This document shows, one piece after another, positions 17,860 to 29,700 of a stretch of DNA of 64,000 bases (position 1 is its first letter; each line of letters starts with the position of its first letter). A program made the position numbers and the translations under genes. Origin of the DNA: Mesorhizobium sp. M1E.F.Ca.ET.045.02.1.1 (GTDB lineage: Bacteria; Pseudomonadota; Alphaproteobacteria; Rhizobiales; Rhizobiaceae); the NCBI RefSeq assembly GCF_003952485.1, contig NZ_CP034447.1, positions 4,168,501 to 4,232,500 of the forward strand. The letters are read 5' to 3'. The notes under the pieces were generated by a model. It was not told the DNA's origin. It searched no databases and saw only the letters and a program-made list of their open reading frames with translations.

Positions 17860-18303
17860 TCAGGTCTCGATTCCTTCCTGCATCCTGCCAAGCAGATCGC
17901 GATGACGCTCGATCTCATCCTCCATCAGCGTTCTGGCGAGGGCCTTGAGTTGTTCGCCGCCGTCCAGATCGGGAACCTGTTGCGTCACGAAATGCCGGAG
18001 AATAGATGCGCACCGACGCAGGATGGCAGGCTCGGGGATGGCGGGCATGACGAACTTGGTGAGTATCTCATCAAGCGATTCACCAGCCGAACCGTGCGCA
18101 GTCTGGAATTCCGCGGTTTCGGGCTTTTCCGTACCCGCGGTTGGTTTTGTCCCCTGGGCCCGGTTTGTGGCCCTGCCGGTGCCGTTCATCCGACGCCGGT
18201 AAATCCCCTGGCCGCGCACGCCTTCCGCCTGCCGCAATTCGCGGCCTGCGGCGGTGTCCTTCGTTGCCGAGTCGAATCGCGGCCCTTCGAGCCGGCGGTT
18301 CAC
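17860..18303 (-). CDS. SctX-like T3SS protein candidate
   Basis: 147-aa protein with a charged, probably disordered N-terminal half and a helical C-terminal half (SLDEILTKFVMPAIPEPAILRR, LKALARTLMEDEIERHRDLL). Its GTG start overlaps the sctD stop by 4 bp (GTGA). Its position before a YscY-like TPR gene and sctV suggests a YscX-type export-gate partner. No strong sequence motif proves this; it could also be a stator or gatekeeper-like protein. Confidence 0.5.
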   Translation of the reverse strand: MNRRLEGPRFDSATKDTAAGRELRQAEGVRGQGIYRRRMNGTGRATNRAQGTKPTAGTEKPETAEFQTAHGSAGESLDEILTKFVMPAIPEPAILRRCASILRHFVTQQVPDLDGGEQLKALARTLMEDEIERHRDLLGRMQEGIET

Positions 18304-19313
18304 GGATATTTCAGCGCGACCGTGGCGCCGCCCTTCGTCAGAACCAGTTCCGTCTCGCCGATGTGCTTGATGGTCCAGCCGTCATTGGTGAACGCACCTT
18401 CATGGTAGCGGGCGCCATCGGCAGCGATGACATAGGGCCGCGCGCCGTACCAGATCGCCTGCAGCGTCAGACGCGGGGGCTGTTCGGCGTTGCCGATCAT
18501 GACGTTGGAGACCAGGGGAGTGCGGGCGCCGAATGCCTGGTCGAACCAAGACTGCGTCTCCGTCCAGGCGCCGTTCTTGTCATCCGGAATCAGACCCGAG
18601 ACCACCAGGCGTCCGGGCGACCGTTCGACGGTCAACGTGCTTATCCCGGATTGCTCGAGACGCTGCTTGAGTTGGTTTTCCGCTTCGGCAGCGTTCTGCA
18701 TTTCTTCGGACGACGAATCGTCCATCACACGCTGCCCTGCATCGCCGGCGAAGGCCACTCTGGTCACCTCGCCGCCGGGTGCGGAAGCCCTCTCGGCAAT
18801 ATCCGGCTTGGCGAAGGAAAAGCCGATCGCAGCGATGGAAACAGCGAATACGGCAAAGACAGCCGCGCCCGCAGCGAGGAAGGGACGGTTGGAAACAGAC
18901 CAGCGATCTGGCGTGCGCCGCGGGTCAGTCAGCAGGATACGGGCTTCGCCGACCGTTATCTCGACCGGCAGCCTGCAACGGCTGCCCTGGCCCTCATGGA
19001 GCGTCTCGCCCGTGGCGAGGGTGACGTCGCCGCCGACGGCCTCAATTTCAATCTGGCTGCCTTTGCGCCGCAGCCTGACGTGGATCGGCGCTATGCCGGC
19101 ATCCGTGAGGACAATGTCGGACTCCGTGCTTGATCCGACCGTGTAGAGCGGCTCGGCCAGACTGAGTTCCGCGCCGGCATGAAATCCATGAATGACATTG
19201 AGCGCAACGCAAGACCCGGATGCAGGGCCAGGGGCAATCCCAGGGGCAATCATCGAGCGGACCCAACGCGCCGGATTCAAATCCCCAGACCTGCCGATAG
19301 AGTTAGCGGTCAT
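18300..19313 (-). CDS. sctD: T3SS inner-membrane ring protein SctD (FHA domain)
   Basis: 337-aa single-pass protein. Residues about 57-130 form an FHA-like domain (YTVGSSTESDIVLTDAGIAP, then HVRLRRKGSQIEIEAVGG). A membrane helix lies near residues 147-168 (FLAAGAAVFAVFAVSIAAIG). The periplasmic part has a BON-like segment (SGISTLTVERSPGRLVVSG). This is the YscD/PrgH-type layout of the outer of the two inner-membrane rings that contact SctJ. It is upstream of, and coupled to, the SctX-like gene. The N-terminal 35 residues before the FHA domain are an extension without recognised features. Confidence 0.85.
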   Translation of the reverse strand: MTANSIGRSGDLNPARWVRSMIAPGIAPGPASGSCVALNVIHGFHAGAELSLAEPLYTVGSSTESDIVLTDAGIAPIHVRLRRKGSQIEIEAVGGDVTLATGETLHEGQGSRCRLPVEITVGEARILLTDPRRTPDRWSVSNRPFLAAGAAVFAVFAVSIAAIGFSFAKPDIAERASAPGGEVTRVAFAGDAGQRVMDDSSSEEMQNAAEAENQLKQRLEQSGISTLTVERSPGRLVVSGLIPDDKNGAWTETQSWFDQAFGARTPLVSNVMIGNAEQPPRLTLQAIWYGARPYVIAADGARYHEGAFTNDGWTIKHIGETELVLTKGGATVALKYP

Positions 19314-19420
19314 GCCACTTCATCTCCCGCCGATATGATTTGAGACCCAGCCTGGTTGCGTAGAAACATCTGTGCGCCGCCGGTTGCTTGCGGCGACGCA
19401 TGGGGCTTGAGAATCCCGCC

Positions 19421-19606
19421 TCAGGCCTTTTCGGCCGACTGACCGAGCGTCCTCGCGGTGCTCATGAGCATGTCATGCTGGGATTTCGCGATCTCTTTGG
19501 TGATCTCCAGGCCAAACATGCGCTCCTGGTGCTTGATCATCTTGTCGAGGTTCTGTTCCGGCGATCCGGCGGAGCCGGATGTAATGGGAGGGGTTGCAGC
19601 CATCAT
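19421..19606 (-). CDS. Small helical protein, candidate T3SS needle/rod subunit or chaperone
   Basis: 61-aa protein starting MMAATPPITSGSAG with a very good RBS (AAGGAG, 3-6 nt before two adjacent ATGs). The C-terminal two-thirds is one amphipathic helical stretch (NLDKMIKHQERMFGLEITKE, then IAKSQHDMLMSTARTLGQ). Size and helix pattern recall SctF/SctI-type subunits, and it lies upstream of sctD in the same direction. The sequence alone does not decide between needle, rod and chaperone. Confidence 0.6.
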   Translation of the reverse strand: MMAATPPITSGSAGSPEQNLDKMIKHQERMFGLEITKEIAKSQHDMLMSTARTLGQSAEKA

Positions 19607-19803
19607 TGTCTCCTTGGGGGACTATTCAGGTCGCAATCTCCGGAGCCGCACGCGACGAACCCCGGCAGATTGCCAACGCAGTTTACGGCAGCGCGATCCG
19701 AATTGAAAGTCCATTTGGAATTTATGAAACAGTTCAGTTCCAACTGTTGCGTTGCCGGCTGGCGGGGAGTAACTTCCAAGATGTGCAAATGGGGTATATC
19801 AGG
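19607..19803. promoter_or_regulatory. Divergent intergenic region between the 61-aa gene and the RpiR regulator
   Basis: About 200 bp with lower GC than its surroundings, probably carrying the promoters of the leftward T3SS block and the rightward regulator/giant-gene block. No tts box or sigma-54 site was recognised. Confidence 0.4.
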
Positions 19804-20679
19804 ATGGAAAAAGGTCCTTTGGCCGAGCTGTTGGTCGAACGGTTCGAGAACATGCCGCCGCAATTGCGGGTCGCCGCGCGATTCGTGCTGGATCATCCCA
19901 AGGATGTCGCATTGATGTCGATGCGCGAGCAGGCGCACCAGGCCGGCGTTTCGCACAGCACCATGATGCGGCTGGCGCGGTGGCTTGGCCTCGATGGCTA
20001 CGAGGACATGCGCAGCCTCTATGCGCGGGCGCTGCGCGAGACGGCTGCCGGCGAGCCGGCTCGACAGGGGGGCGAGAGGGACGGCGCTTCCGGATTTTCG
20101 ACTGTCGGGGTCGTTGCCGACGCCCTCGCGGCCCAGATTTCAAGCCTTGGCGAATATGGCAATGCGATGCAATTCATCGCCGCCGCCGATCTCGTGGGAA
20201 GGTCCCGCAACCTGTTCGCCCTTGGCTCGCGCTCCGCCTATCCGGTCGCGAGCCGCTTCGTTCACATCATGTCGTTCCTGGCCGCGAGCGACCGCAGGGT
20301 GACGCTTGTCGGCGACATGGCTGGTCAGGGTCTGGATGCTCTCCAGCTTGCGGGAGGCGGCGATGTGCTGCTTGCCGTCGGCATGGCGCCCTATGACCGA
20401 ACGACGATCGACGTGGCGCGCCAGGCGGCCCGGCAGGGCGTCGGCGTGGTCGCAATCACCGACAGCAGCGTGTCGCCGCTGACCCGGATCGCGCGGGAAA
20501 CAATCATCGTCGCATCAAGTTCGCAGTCGTTCTTCCGAAGCATGGCACCGGCGTTCGCGGCCGTCGAGATCCTGGCGGCAGTGACGGCAATGCGCTCTGA
20601 AACGAATGCCGCGGAGCGGGTAAAACAGTCGGAAGAGCAGCTTGCTGCTTTCGGCATTTATTGGAAGCCTCCCCGATAG
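19804..20679 (+). CDS. MurR/RpiR-family transcriptional regulator
   Basis: 291-aa regulator. The N-terminal RpiR-type HTH (about residues 35-65) contains AHQAGVSHSTMMRLARWLGLDG. A SIS domain follows (LFALGSRSAYPVASRFVH, then LLAVGMAPYDRTTIDVARQA) and would bind a sugar phosphate or similar ligand. It lies 76 bp upstream of the giant gene in the same orientation and is divergent from the leftward T3SS block. It may control one or both. An alternative in-frame ATG is at 19789. Confidence 0.85.
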   Translation: MEKGPLAELLVERFENMPPQLRVAARFVLDHPKDVALMSMREQAHQAGVSHSTMMRLARWLGLDGYEDMRSLYARALRETAAGEPARQGGERDGASGFSTVGVVADALAAQISSLGEYGNAMQFIAAADLVGRSRNLFALGSRSAYPVASRFVHIMSFLAASDRRVTLVGDMAGQGLDALQLAGGGDVLLAVGMAPYDRTTIDVARQAARQGVGVVAITDSSVSPLTRIARETIIVASSSQSFFRSMAPAFAAVEILAAVTAMRSETNAAERVKQSEEQLAAFGIYWKPPR

Positions 20680-20755
20680 CATCCGAAAGGTTGCGATCGG
20701 GCGGGCGTGACGGCGGCAAGGCTGCCGCCAACAGTGATTTCCGGAGGTCGTCCAG

Positions 20756-23700
20756 ATGGTTCGCCCGATCACGCCCGCCAAGCCCCCGGTCCAGCCGCAA
20801 AAGGTCGATGCCAAGGCCAACGCCGCGCAGATTGCGCGGCTGGAAGCGCAGGCAGCTCAACTGCGGGAGCAGATCCGGCTCGCCAACAGGATGGGCGAGC
20901 GCGATTGGGCGGCACAGGCCCGCCAACAGCTGTCACAGGTGAATACGGAGCTGAGTTCGCTTCAACCACCGCCGCCAGCCGTAGTTCCGACAGCGCCGAA
21001 CCTGCAAATCGTGAATGCGAGCACCGGCACCTCCGGCAATGGCACGACGGTGGTGCCCGCCCTCTACCAACAGCCGGACCTTTTAGGGCCTACCGTGACG
21101 CCGGTTAAGCTCGACGGCGGCACGCCCGAAGACAATGCCGCGGAAGCGGCGACGGCCCGCAATATCGTCAACGACGTCACGGGCGGCAAAAGCATCGACC
21201 AGATCGCATCGGCCCGCGGCATGACGCGTGAACAGGTCATCGCCGCGCTGAGGTCTGGCGGGATGACAGTGTCGACCACCGACCCGACCAGCGGCAATGG
21301 CGACGTGCAGACGACGAAGATCACCGATGCCAGCGGCCGCACGGTCACGCAATACTACGACTACCAGCATGACAGCTACTATACGAGCGTCCAGCAACAA
21401 CCCAACGGGGCAGCGACCACCTCACCGGTCCGCGACGGGCTCGGCCGCAAGGAGACCAGCAGCTACAATTCCGACACCGGCGCCATCACGACGCGGTACG
21501 AGGACGATCTTGGGACGGGCACGGTCACCGAGCGGACCTCGCTGCCCAATGGCGCTTCGGTGGAAACGGTGACGCCTGGCCAAGGGCCATCGCTGCCTGT
21601 AACCACCGTCACCGGTCCGGATGGCCGCAAAACCATATTGGCGTACTCCCAGGATCCGGGAGGGACCACCACGAAGGACATCAAACACGATCTCGCCGAC
21701 GGAAAAAGTATCGACCAGATCGCAAAGGAAAACGGCCTCACCAACGAACAGGTGATCGCCGAATTGCAGGCCGCCGGATATCAGGTCACGACCCAGCAAG
21801 CGACGAGCGACAATGGCGACGTGCAGTCGGTCCAGATCGTCGATCCGCATACCGGCGACAAGACGGTCTACTCCTACGACTATCAGCACGACGAACGCAC
21901 CGTCGTGACCACGGCCGACGGCAAGGAAACGTCGCAATCCGTCGACGGCAACGGGGGGACCCGCAACAGCGTCCGCAATACCAAGACGGGCGAGACCACG
22001 ACCACGATCGTCGATCCGAAGACAGGAACCGAAACCAAGATCGTCACCGACAAGGACGGCCGGGTGACGACGACCACCACCGAGAAGATCAATGGCGGCA
22101 AGCCTGTCGAGTACGAGGTCAAGCCGAACGACAATCTGACCCTGATCGCGCGGAAATATGGCGTGTCGCTGGATGATCTCAGGCGGACGAATCCGGACCT
22201 TTTCGGTTCGTCGCGCAACCCGAACATAATCCACACGGGCGAAAAAATTACCATCGAAAACGGTACGCGCACGACCGTGGAGGTCACCTTCAACGGCTAT
22301 ACGCTGACCACCAAGCCCGATGGCAGCATGACGCTGCATAACGACACCACCGGCTCCGACCTGAAGATCGAGGTTGGCACGGCGCAGCAGGCGTTGGCCG
22401 AACTGCTGCTGGCAATCAACCCGCAGAGCAAAGATCCCGAACAGGCCAAGACCGACACGGTTCTCAAGACGACTCTGGAAGGTGTGCTCGGCGGGGCAAG
22501 TCCCGAGCTTGCCCAAGAAGCCGCGGACAAGCAGCAAGCAGTAAAGGATGCGATCAAGAAATATGGCGGCGGCAAGCCGGCGACACCGAATCTCGACGGC
22601 AGCGCCACATCGGTTGGCCCGTTCGGCGAGCCGCCGTCGGCTACGGCTCCGTCAGGCGGCAAATGGGTGCCGCTGATGGTCGACGGGAGCTGGCAATGGT
22701 TCGATCCGGAAGTTGCCAAGGCGATCGCCGCCGAGAACGCCGTGATAGCGCGCCTCGGCGAAGCACAGGCAAAGCCTGAGCAGAGCGGGGCGCAGCTCGA
22801 CGTCTATGCGCTGGATCCCGAATACAAGGGAGCCATGAAGAGTGCCGAGACGACACTCGACAAGGTCTTGGCGCCTTATGGGCTGCAATGGCAGGCCCCG
22901 GAGCCGAAAGGCACGCTGGCCGACGCGCAAAAGCGGCTGACCACCGCCAACAACATGCTCCAGAGTGCCAGCGATGCCAGGGCCGAGTACGAGCAGGGCG
23001 AGAAGAGCCTTCTTGATGCTATTGATAAGCAGGCAACCCTGCCGGTGCTCAGCGATCCGAGCAAGCCGGCCGTAGGGACTTCCGGCGGGCCTACCCGCGA
23101 GCAAATCAACCTGCAGGGCAAAGCCGAGCACGCTGAAGTCACGCAGCTCTTCATCAACGCGGCGCTGCACACTGCGCGGGGCAATAAGGCCACGATCGAC
23201 CAGATGGTGGGTACGACTGAGCTGGAGCTCGCCGGGGCCAAACCGGGAAGCCCCGAATATGCCGAAATCAAGGGCAGGCTTGACGGACTGAAAAAGCTGC
23301 AGGCGCCGGCGGCCAGCCAGGTGACACTGGCCGAGGCGTATGCGGAATTTGGAGTTGCGCAAAAAAATGCGGCCGATCTTGCCGTCAAGGCCGAGCCGAT
23401 CAAGCAAGCCTTGGTCGCGCGAGCGATGCAGAGAAATCCGCATCATTTTGATTGGGACGGCTACACGAACGCAGCGGGTGAGTACACCGGCAAACTGAAA
23501 TCGCAGAAAGTTATCGAGGAAAACGGGCAGCTCTATCTCGTAAACACCTATGAGAATGATGTTTTCCTCGACGATAACAACAATGACACGCCGGTCCTGA
23601 AATATGCCCTGACTTACGATCGCGGTGACAAGAATATCAGGGACGATTTCCGCAACGATCCGCTCAACAAGCAGTGGCAGCAGTTATTGGCGTCGACGCA

Positions 23701-26700
23701 AAGCTCGGCTTCGGCGCCGGTCTGCACGCCCCATGGAACAGGTTCGCAATCGGCGCTGGCGGCCGCCAAATCCAAGATCATCGGCGTGCAGGTCGAGCAG
23801 TTCGATGCACAGCTGCAAGATGCGAAAACCAAGCTGGTCGACGCCACGACGGCCCGCGACAAGGCGATTACCGAGCATGGCGGGGGAACCGTCGAAGCGC
23901 CTGCCGGCACGCTTAAGCCTGGCGAAAAGCCGGTAAAGATCACGGTGAACGGTCACGATCTGTGGGTCGCACCGGAGGTTGCCGCCGCCTACGAAAAGGA
24001 CGGGCCGGGCGCAATCGGTGCCAGCGGCAAGTCGGTCAGGATCGAGATGGGTGGGCAGTGGCTGTGGGTACATCCCGAAGTAGCGGCTGCGGAAATCGAC
24101 AGGGCTTCGGCAGAAACCGAAAAGAACCGATTGGAGACATGGCAACATGATGTCCGCCCAGCGATGGTGGCGGCACGCGACTGGTACGGCTTCTATGCAA
24201 GCAACCCCAAGCTTCTGACGGATGGCAACGAGGAACACGAGGCGCGACTCAAAGACACTTACTTCAAGGAGCATAAGGATCAGGCGTTGGCCAGCTACCA
24301 GGTCGAGCTCAAGCAGTTGTATGACAACGGGTTCACAGGCGACTACAAGCAATACAAGCCCGGCGAACTGAGCAGCACGGTTGCCCGGGCACTTGGTCTC
24401 GACCAGTCAAGCGAGGGGGTGGCGAAGGTCACCGGGGAAATCACCGACCGCGCCGGCGAAAACGCTGAGGTCAAGGTCGTGCCGATCTTCTCGCTTGATG
24501 GTGGGATGGAATCGTCGACGGCATTGTTCGCGATCAAGAGCGACGGAAAGGAAATCGGCTATGTCGACAGCTCCGGCAAATATTACGGCAGCTTCGACGA
24601 ATTCCAGCATGAGAATCGCATCTTCAGTGACAAGAGCAAGCTGATCCTGGCCAAGGACGGCGACATGAAACTCGGCGCCGATGGATTCTCACTCGACGAA
24701 GTGGAGGTCGCCGACGGACGCAAGGTGGATTTCTGGGACAAGGCCACCGACATCGGTCTTGGCATCGTTGCCGGCGCCGCCACCATCGTCTCGTTCGTGC
24801 CAGGCGGTCAATGGGCCATCCCTATCGCGATCACCTCCGGCGCAGCTCTTGGCGGCAAGACGCTTTACAAGGAAGGTGAGCACCTGCTTCAGGGCGGCGA
24901 CTTCGATAGTCAGTCGGCCTGGAATATCGCGACCGGCGTGACTGCGTTCCTTCCCGTAGGAGCCGGTGCCCTGCGCACGTTCGGCCTGGCAAGGGCCGGC
25001 CTGTCCACGTCCGAGGCTTTCGCTGGCGGATTCGGTATGGCGCGCATGAGCGACGCCAGTTGGGGCATTGGCAAACTCCGCGTAAACGTAACGCAATCCT
25101 CTTATGCCGAGCAGGCAGCGAGCTATCTGCAAAGCGGCAGCAGGCTGAATACCGTTGCGTGGGGCCTTGATGCCGGAGGCGTTGTCACTGGTGTTCCGGT
25201 GCTTGCCAGGTCGGCCGAGGATCTGGCCCAGCATGGCGGCGAAATGTCATTTGCTGAACTTGCGAACGCCATCCTGGGCATCGGTACCGGCGCGGTCGGC
25301 ACGGGCCTGGGCGGTCGTTCGCTGCTGAACAATATGCCTGGAGCGGCCGGCCCTCGGGGCGGCGACGGGACTCCCGCGTCGGGCTTTCCACCGCCAGATC
25401 CAACCGGTCAGCGCGCGTTGCCGGCCGGCGAGTCGGAGGGTCGGAACCCGCCGCCACCCACGGGTGACAAGGGTGATCCATCGGGCGACGGCCAGCCGTC
25501 GCGGCCGATGGTCTTGCATGAGCTAGGCCCCGACGGCGTCTATCACCCGACCGACAAACTGGTCTTCCACGATCCCGACCATCCCGTGATCCCTGGAGAA
25601 CTGATCAAGACGGGTGAGGCCGGCGACGATCCGACGATGCCGCTGGGCCGCGATCTGGATGGCTCGGCCGAGCGAAGCTCGCCCATTCCCGCTGACGGCG
25701 ATCCTATTATCGTGTTGTCGAGCGAGCCGACCGTGACAGACGGACCTGTGCGCCTCATATGGGACCCGGAGACGCGCAGTTTCACCGGCATGCCTGAACG
25801 AGACACGAGCGGCTACGTCTACACAAGCGGCAAGGACCCAAAGACACCTTCCGCCTATCTCGACGGCTTGACCACCGAACAACTCGTGACCCGTTACGAG
25901 CAGGAGAAAGGCTATTATTCCAGCCGTGAGCTGGCCGAGCGCTATGGTCCAAATGGTATTCCAGAAACGCTGCGCAGCACGGTGGACGAAAGCGCGGCTC
26001 CCGGCGGCGAGCCGCCCGCGGGCGGCAAGCCGGCCAAACAGCGGAATTGGGGAGATTTCAGGATATCCGCGCTCGGACGCGTCCGGTTCAATTCCGATCC
26101 GATAAACCTCGCTGTCCATTCGATCCCGGGTGTGCCGGAGGCATTCCAGCTGGGAAACCCGACCTGGCGGTCATACATGGTCGGGTTCGGAACACGCACC
26201 AGTTATCGTGCCCTTTGGCAGTCATTTGCCGACAGTATCAAATACCGGTCGCTCGAACCGGTACGCTACATTTTCGGCAAGGAATTGGGAATCTCCATTC
26301 GCCCCAACGAGCATCGCAATATCACGCTCGCACAGCTCGGCCTCAAAGTTCAGCGCCAGACCGCCTTTCAATTCAAAGGGGAGGATCTTCTCGACGCGGC
26401 ACATCGAGGGCTGTTCGGCGACGGCTCGGATTCTGTCTTCACGGTCATGCCGCGTTCTGCCCGTGTCGAGGGTCCGGCAGGGAACAAGGGTTGGGCGGTG
26501 GAGCTCACCTTCAGCCTCGCCCTTCGCTCAAAATCGGCCATCTTGAGCGACGGTGAAAGCGACTTTTTCCGTCAAACAGCGGACGGCAAGACAGAATTCT
26601 ATGAGTTCGACGGCGACGTTCCGTATCGGAAGGTTTATCTGGAAGACAAATATTATCTGACGAGTTTGCTAAGCATCGAGAAGCGCTACGAAGTGGCGAT

Positions 26701-29700
26701 GAACGCGACATTGCCCGAGGGAACGGTCGTCAATTCAGAATTCGTCGACGCAAACAAGGGAGTACTTGACCGCCTCCGTTTGAGGGCCCAGTTCGTCGTG
26801 AAAGACAAACAAACGGCGGAGGCTCTTGCCGACAATCCTGACATGAGCACGATCCGAGGACTGGTCGAGTCGGGAGAAATCGACGCCCAGAAATCGATAT
26901 TGTTCATTCCCGGCTCAAAAAGCGGGATGCGGCAATCTGCTGTTCCCGGATTGGCGCTGGGAGAGACAATTGTCGATCTCACTGGAAGAAGCCGACGTGT
27001 GTGGAATGCCGGCGCAAGCCGGCTCGAGGTCATCGTCAACGAGGCATTCCACAAATTCCTGCCAAGTCCGGATCGCATTTTACTGCGCAAACTGCCTGCG
27101 CCTTACAATCATTACGTTCGCTCGGGCGGTCCGATCTATATCAACCTTTTTGGCAAGCGTGAGGCTGTCGCGTCGACACTTGATGTCACGATTGCGCTGC
27201 GGAGCCCGGCCCTCAAGTTTCGCGTGCCCTCGGTCCCGTTCCTCCAATTCCCATTGGCGTTCACGGGCGAGATCAGGTTCTTTTACCGAACGAATTTGCC
27301 TGACGTTGCCCCGATCGTCGCGAAAGCCGACTTCGTTAGACGTGAATTTACCTTCGACGATAAACTGCCTGTGGAAATAGCGGTTCCACGCTGGTTGCAT
27401 GAACTCGACCAGCGCGCCGACAAGGGGGGAGGTCTCGCATTTCCGAGAGGCGGCCGGGCGTCGTTGACAAAATGGCTGGATGAAATCGAAACCACCGCGA
27501 CACCCAGTCAGAAGGCCGAGATCGAGGCGTTCCGCCAATCCACGTTGCTGTCGCTTGAGGACGAAGCTTTCATTCCACCTGGCGCGATGAGCGCCGTCCG
27601 TGACTTCCTAGCGACACAGGCAAAACCAACCGAGATGCCTCCGCCGGAATTTATCTATCTGGCACCATCCGACCAGCAGCAGTCGCTTGCACGCTGGTAT
27701 AGTGAGAATGGGGTTACTGCTTCGCCTCCAGCCAGGCCTCTTGCGTTTCGACGGCCAGTGCCCGCGGCCGCCGGCGCCGCCAATGCGGCGTCGGCCAGGC
27801 AACCAGCTTCCGCCGAGACCGGCACAGCAGCCGAAGTCGGCCAGCCAAGAACCCTGCAGCTTGAGGACGAGAGCGGCAACGTGATCACCGCCGCAGTGCT
27901 GGGCACCGAGCCAAAGAGCGCGGAGAATGTCTATGTGCCTCCGGCCGACGGGCCACAGGCGCGCGGCGACGAACCGGAACTGGTGCACAAGTCGCATATT
28001 CTGTTCCGGGACCCGGAGACGGGAGAAGCATACGTCCTGCCGTGGATACGCGGCGCCTCCGAGGACCATGTGCCGGGCGGTCAAGGACAGCCGCAGGGTG
28101 AGCCACCGGACGCAAGGCCGGTCCCGAAGGCCATCGAGGCGGCGCCTCCAACGACATATTCGCTGCAGCAGGTCCGCAACATGCGGCAACCTGAAAAGTG
28201 GAAGGCCGGCGAGGTTTACACACGCGAGCTCAACGGATCGCCTGGAGAGGCGCATTTCCCGATCGAGGCCAATCCGAATGGTCCCTATCCTGTCGTTGGC
28301 CAAGGTGGGCGATATGTGGATTCGCCTGTCTTCAAGAGCCAGGACGAAATCGAGGCGATCGAGGTCAAGACCTACCACCGCTGGACGACTATCAACGGCG
28401 CCGCCCAGATGCGCGAAGTTCCGCTCACGCCAAAACTGCAGGAGCAGATCAACAAGGACGTCGCGCTGCGCAACGGGAACTCGGGCTATCAACCTCGCTG
28501 GGTCTTCCTCGATGCGCCGCCTTCCGCTGAATTGCAGCGGGCGCTCGATGACGCGCGAATCATCGGCAACATCTTCGGACACAACACACCCGCCGCGACA
28601 GCGCGGCGGCCGCAATCGGCAACAACCGAAGCCGCTCCGGGCAAAACCCTGCGGCTCGAGGACGAGAGCGGCAAGGTGATCATCGCGGCAATGCTGGGCA
28701 CCGAACCAAGGGGGCCGGAACAGGTTTATGTGCCACCTTCAGACGGGCCGCGCGCGCCTGCCGACGCTCCGGAGGTGGCGGACAAGACGCACATACTGGT
28801 GTACGATTCCAACACCGGCGAAGCCGTTGTCCTGCCTTGGATACGCGGTGCTTCCGCCAACCATGCACTCACCCGAGATGGCGTCAGAGCGACCCCGCTT
28901 GACCAGGTGCCGGATCTCGTCATGGGCGATTTCCAGCCGAACCAGATTCCATGGCTCAAGCGCGAGCAGGTGGCCGAGCTGACTGAACAGCAGTTCCGCG
29001 ACATGGATCAGGCCGGCTTGCTGCCCTATCTGACCAAGAGCCAACTGCGCGGTATCCCGAAGGCAAAGATACGCTACGTCAACATCGCGGGACTCGACGG
29101 GAAACAGGTTCCTTGGCTCACCGAGGGCCACATCCGGAATCTGACCAACCAGCAGTTCCAGGATCTCGGCAAGGCCGGTTTGACGCCTCACCTGACGAAA
29201 CCACAGGTGCAGGCGATTAAAGGAGACAAGGTCAAGTTCGTCGACATGTCGACGTTGGAAGCGCGCCAGGTTCCGTGGTTCAAGCCCAGCCAGGTCGAGA
29301 AGTTCACGTCACAGCAGTTCGAGGATCTGGGCGAGGCTGGATTGCTGAAGAATCTCGGCGAGCGCCAGGTTCAGGCGATCCCTGAAACCATGATCGGGTC
29401 CCTGGACGTTGCGAAGCTCGATCCCAAGCAGGTGCCGTGGCTGACCGAGAAGCAGATCCCGGTGCTGACCCGCGATCAATGGGGGGCCTTCACGATCCAC
29501 CACATCGAAGCTCTGACCCAGAAGCAGATCGAAGCGGTGACACCAAAACAGTTCGAGGAAATGAGCCCCGGCCAATTCCGCAAGTTCACGCCTGAGCAGT
29601 TCGAGTGGATGAGCGGGGATCAGACGAATGCGCTGTCCGTGCTGCAACTGACGACGTTCCGGGCGACCCACAAAAAGGCGATGACGCCGGATCAGGCTGC

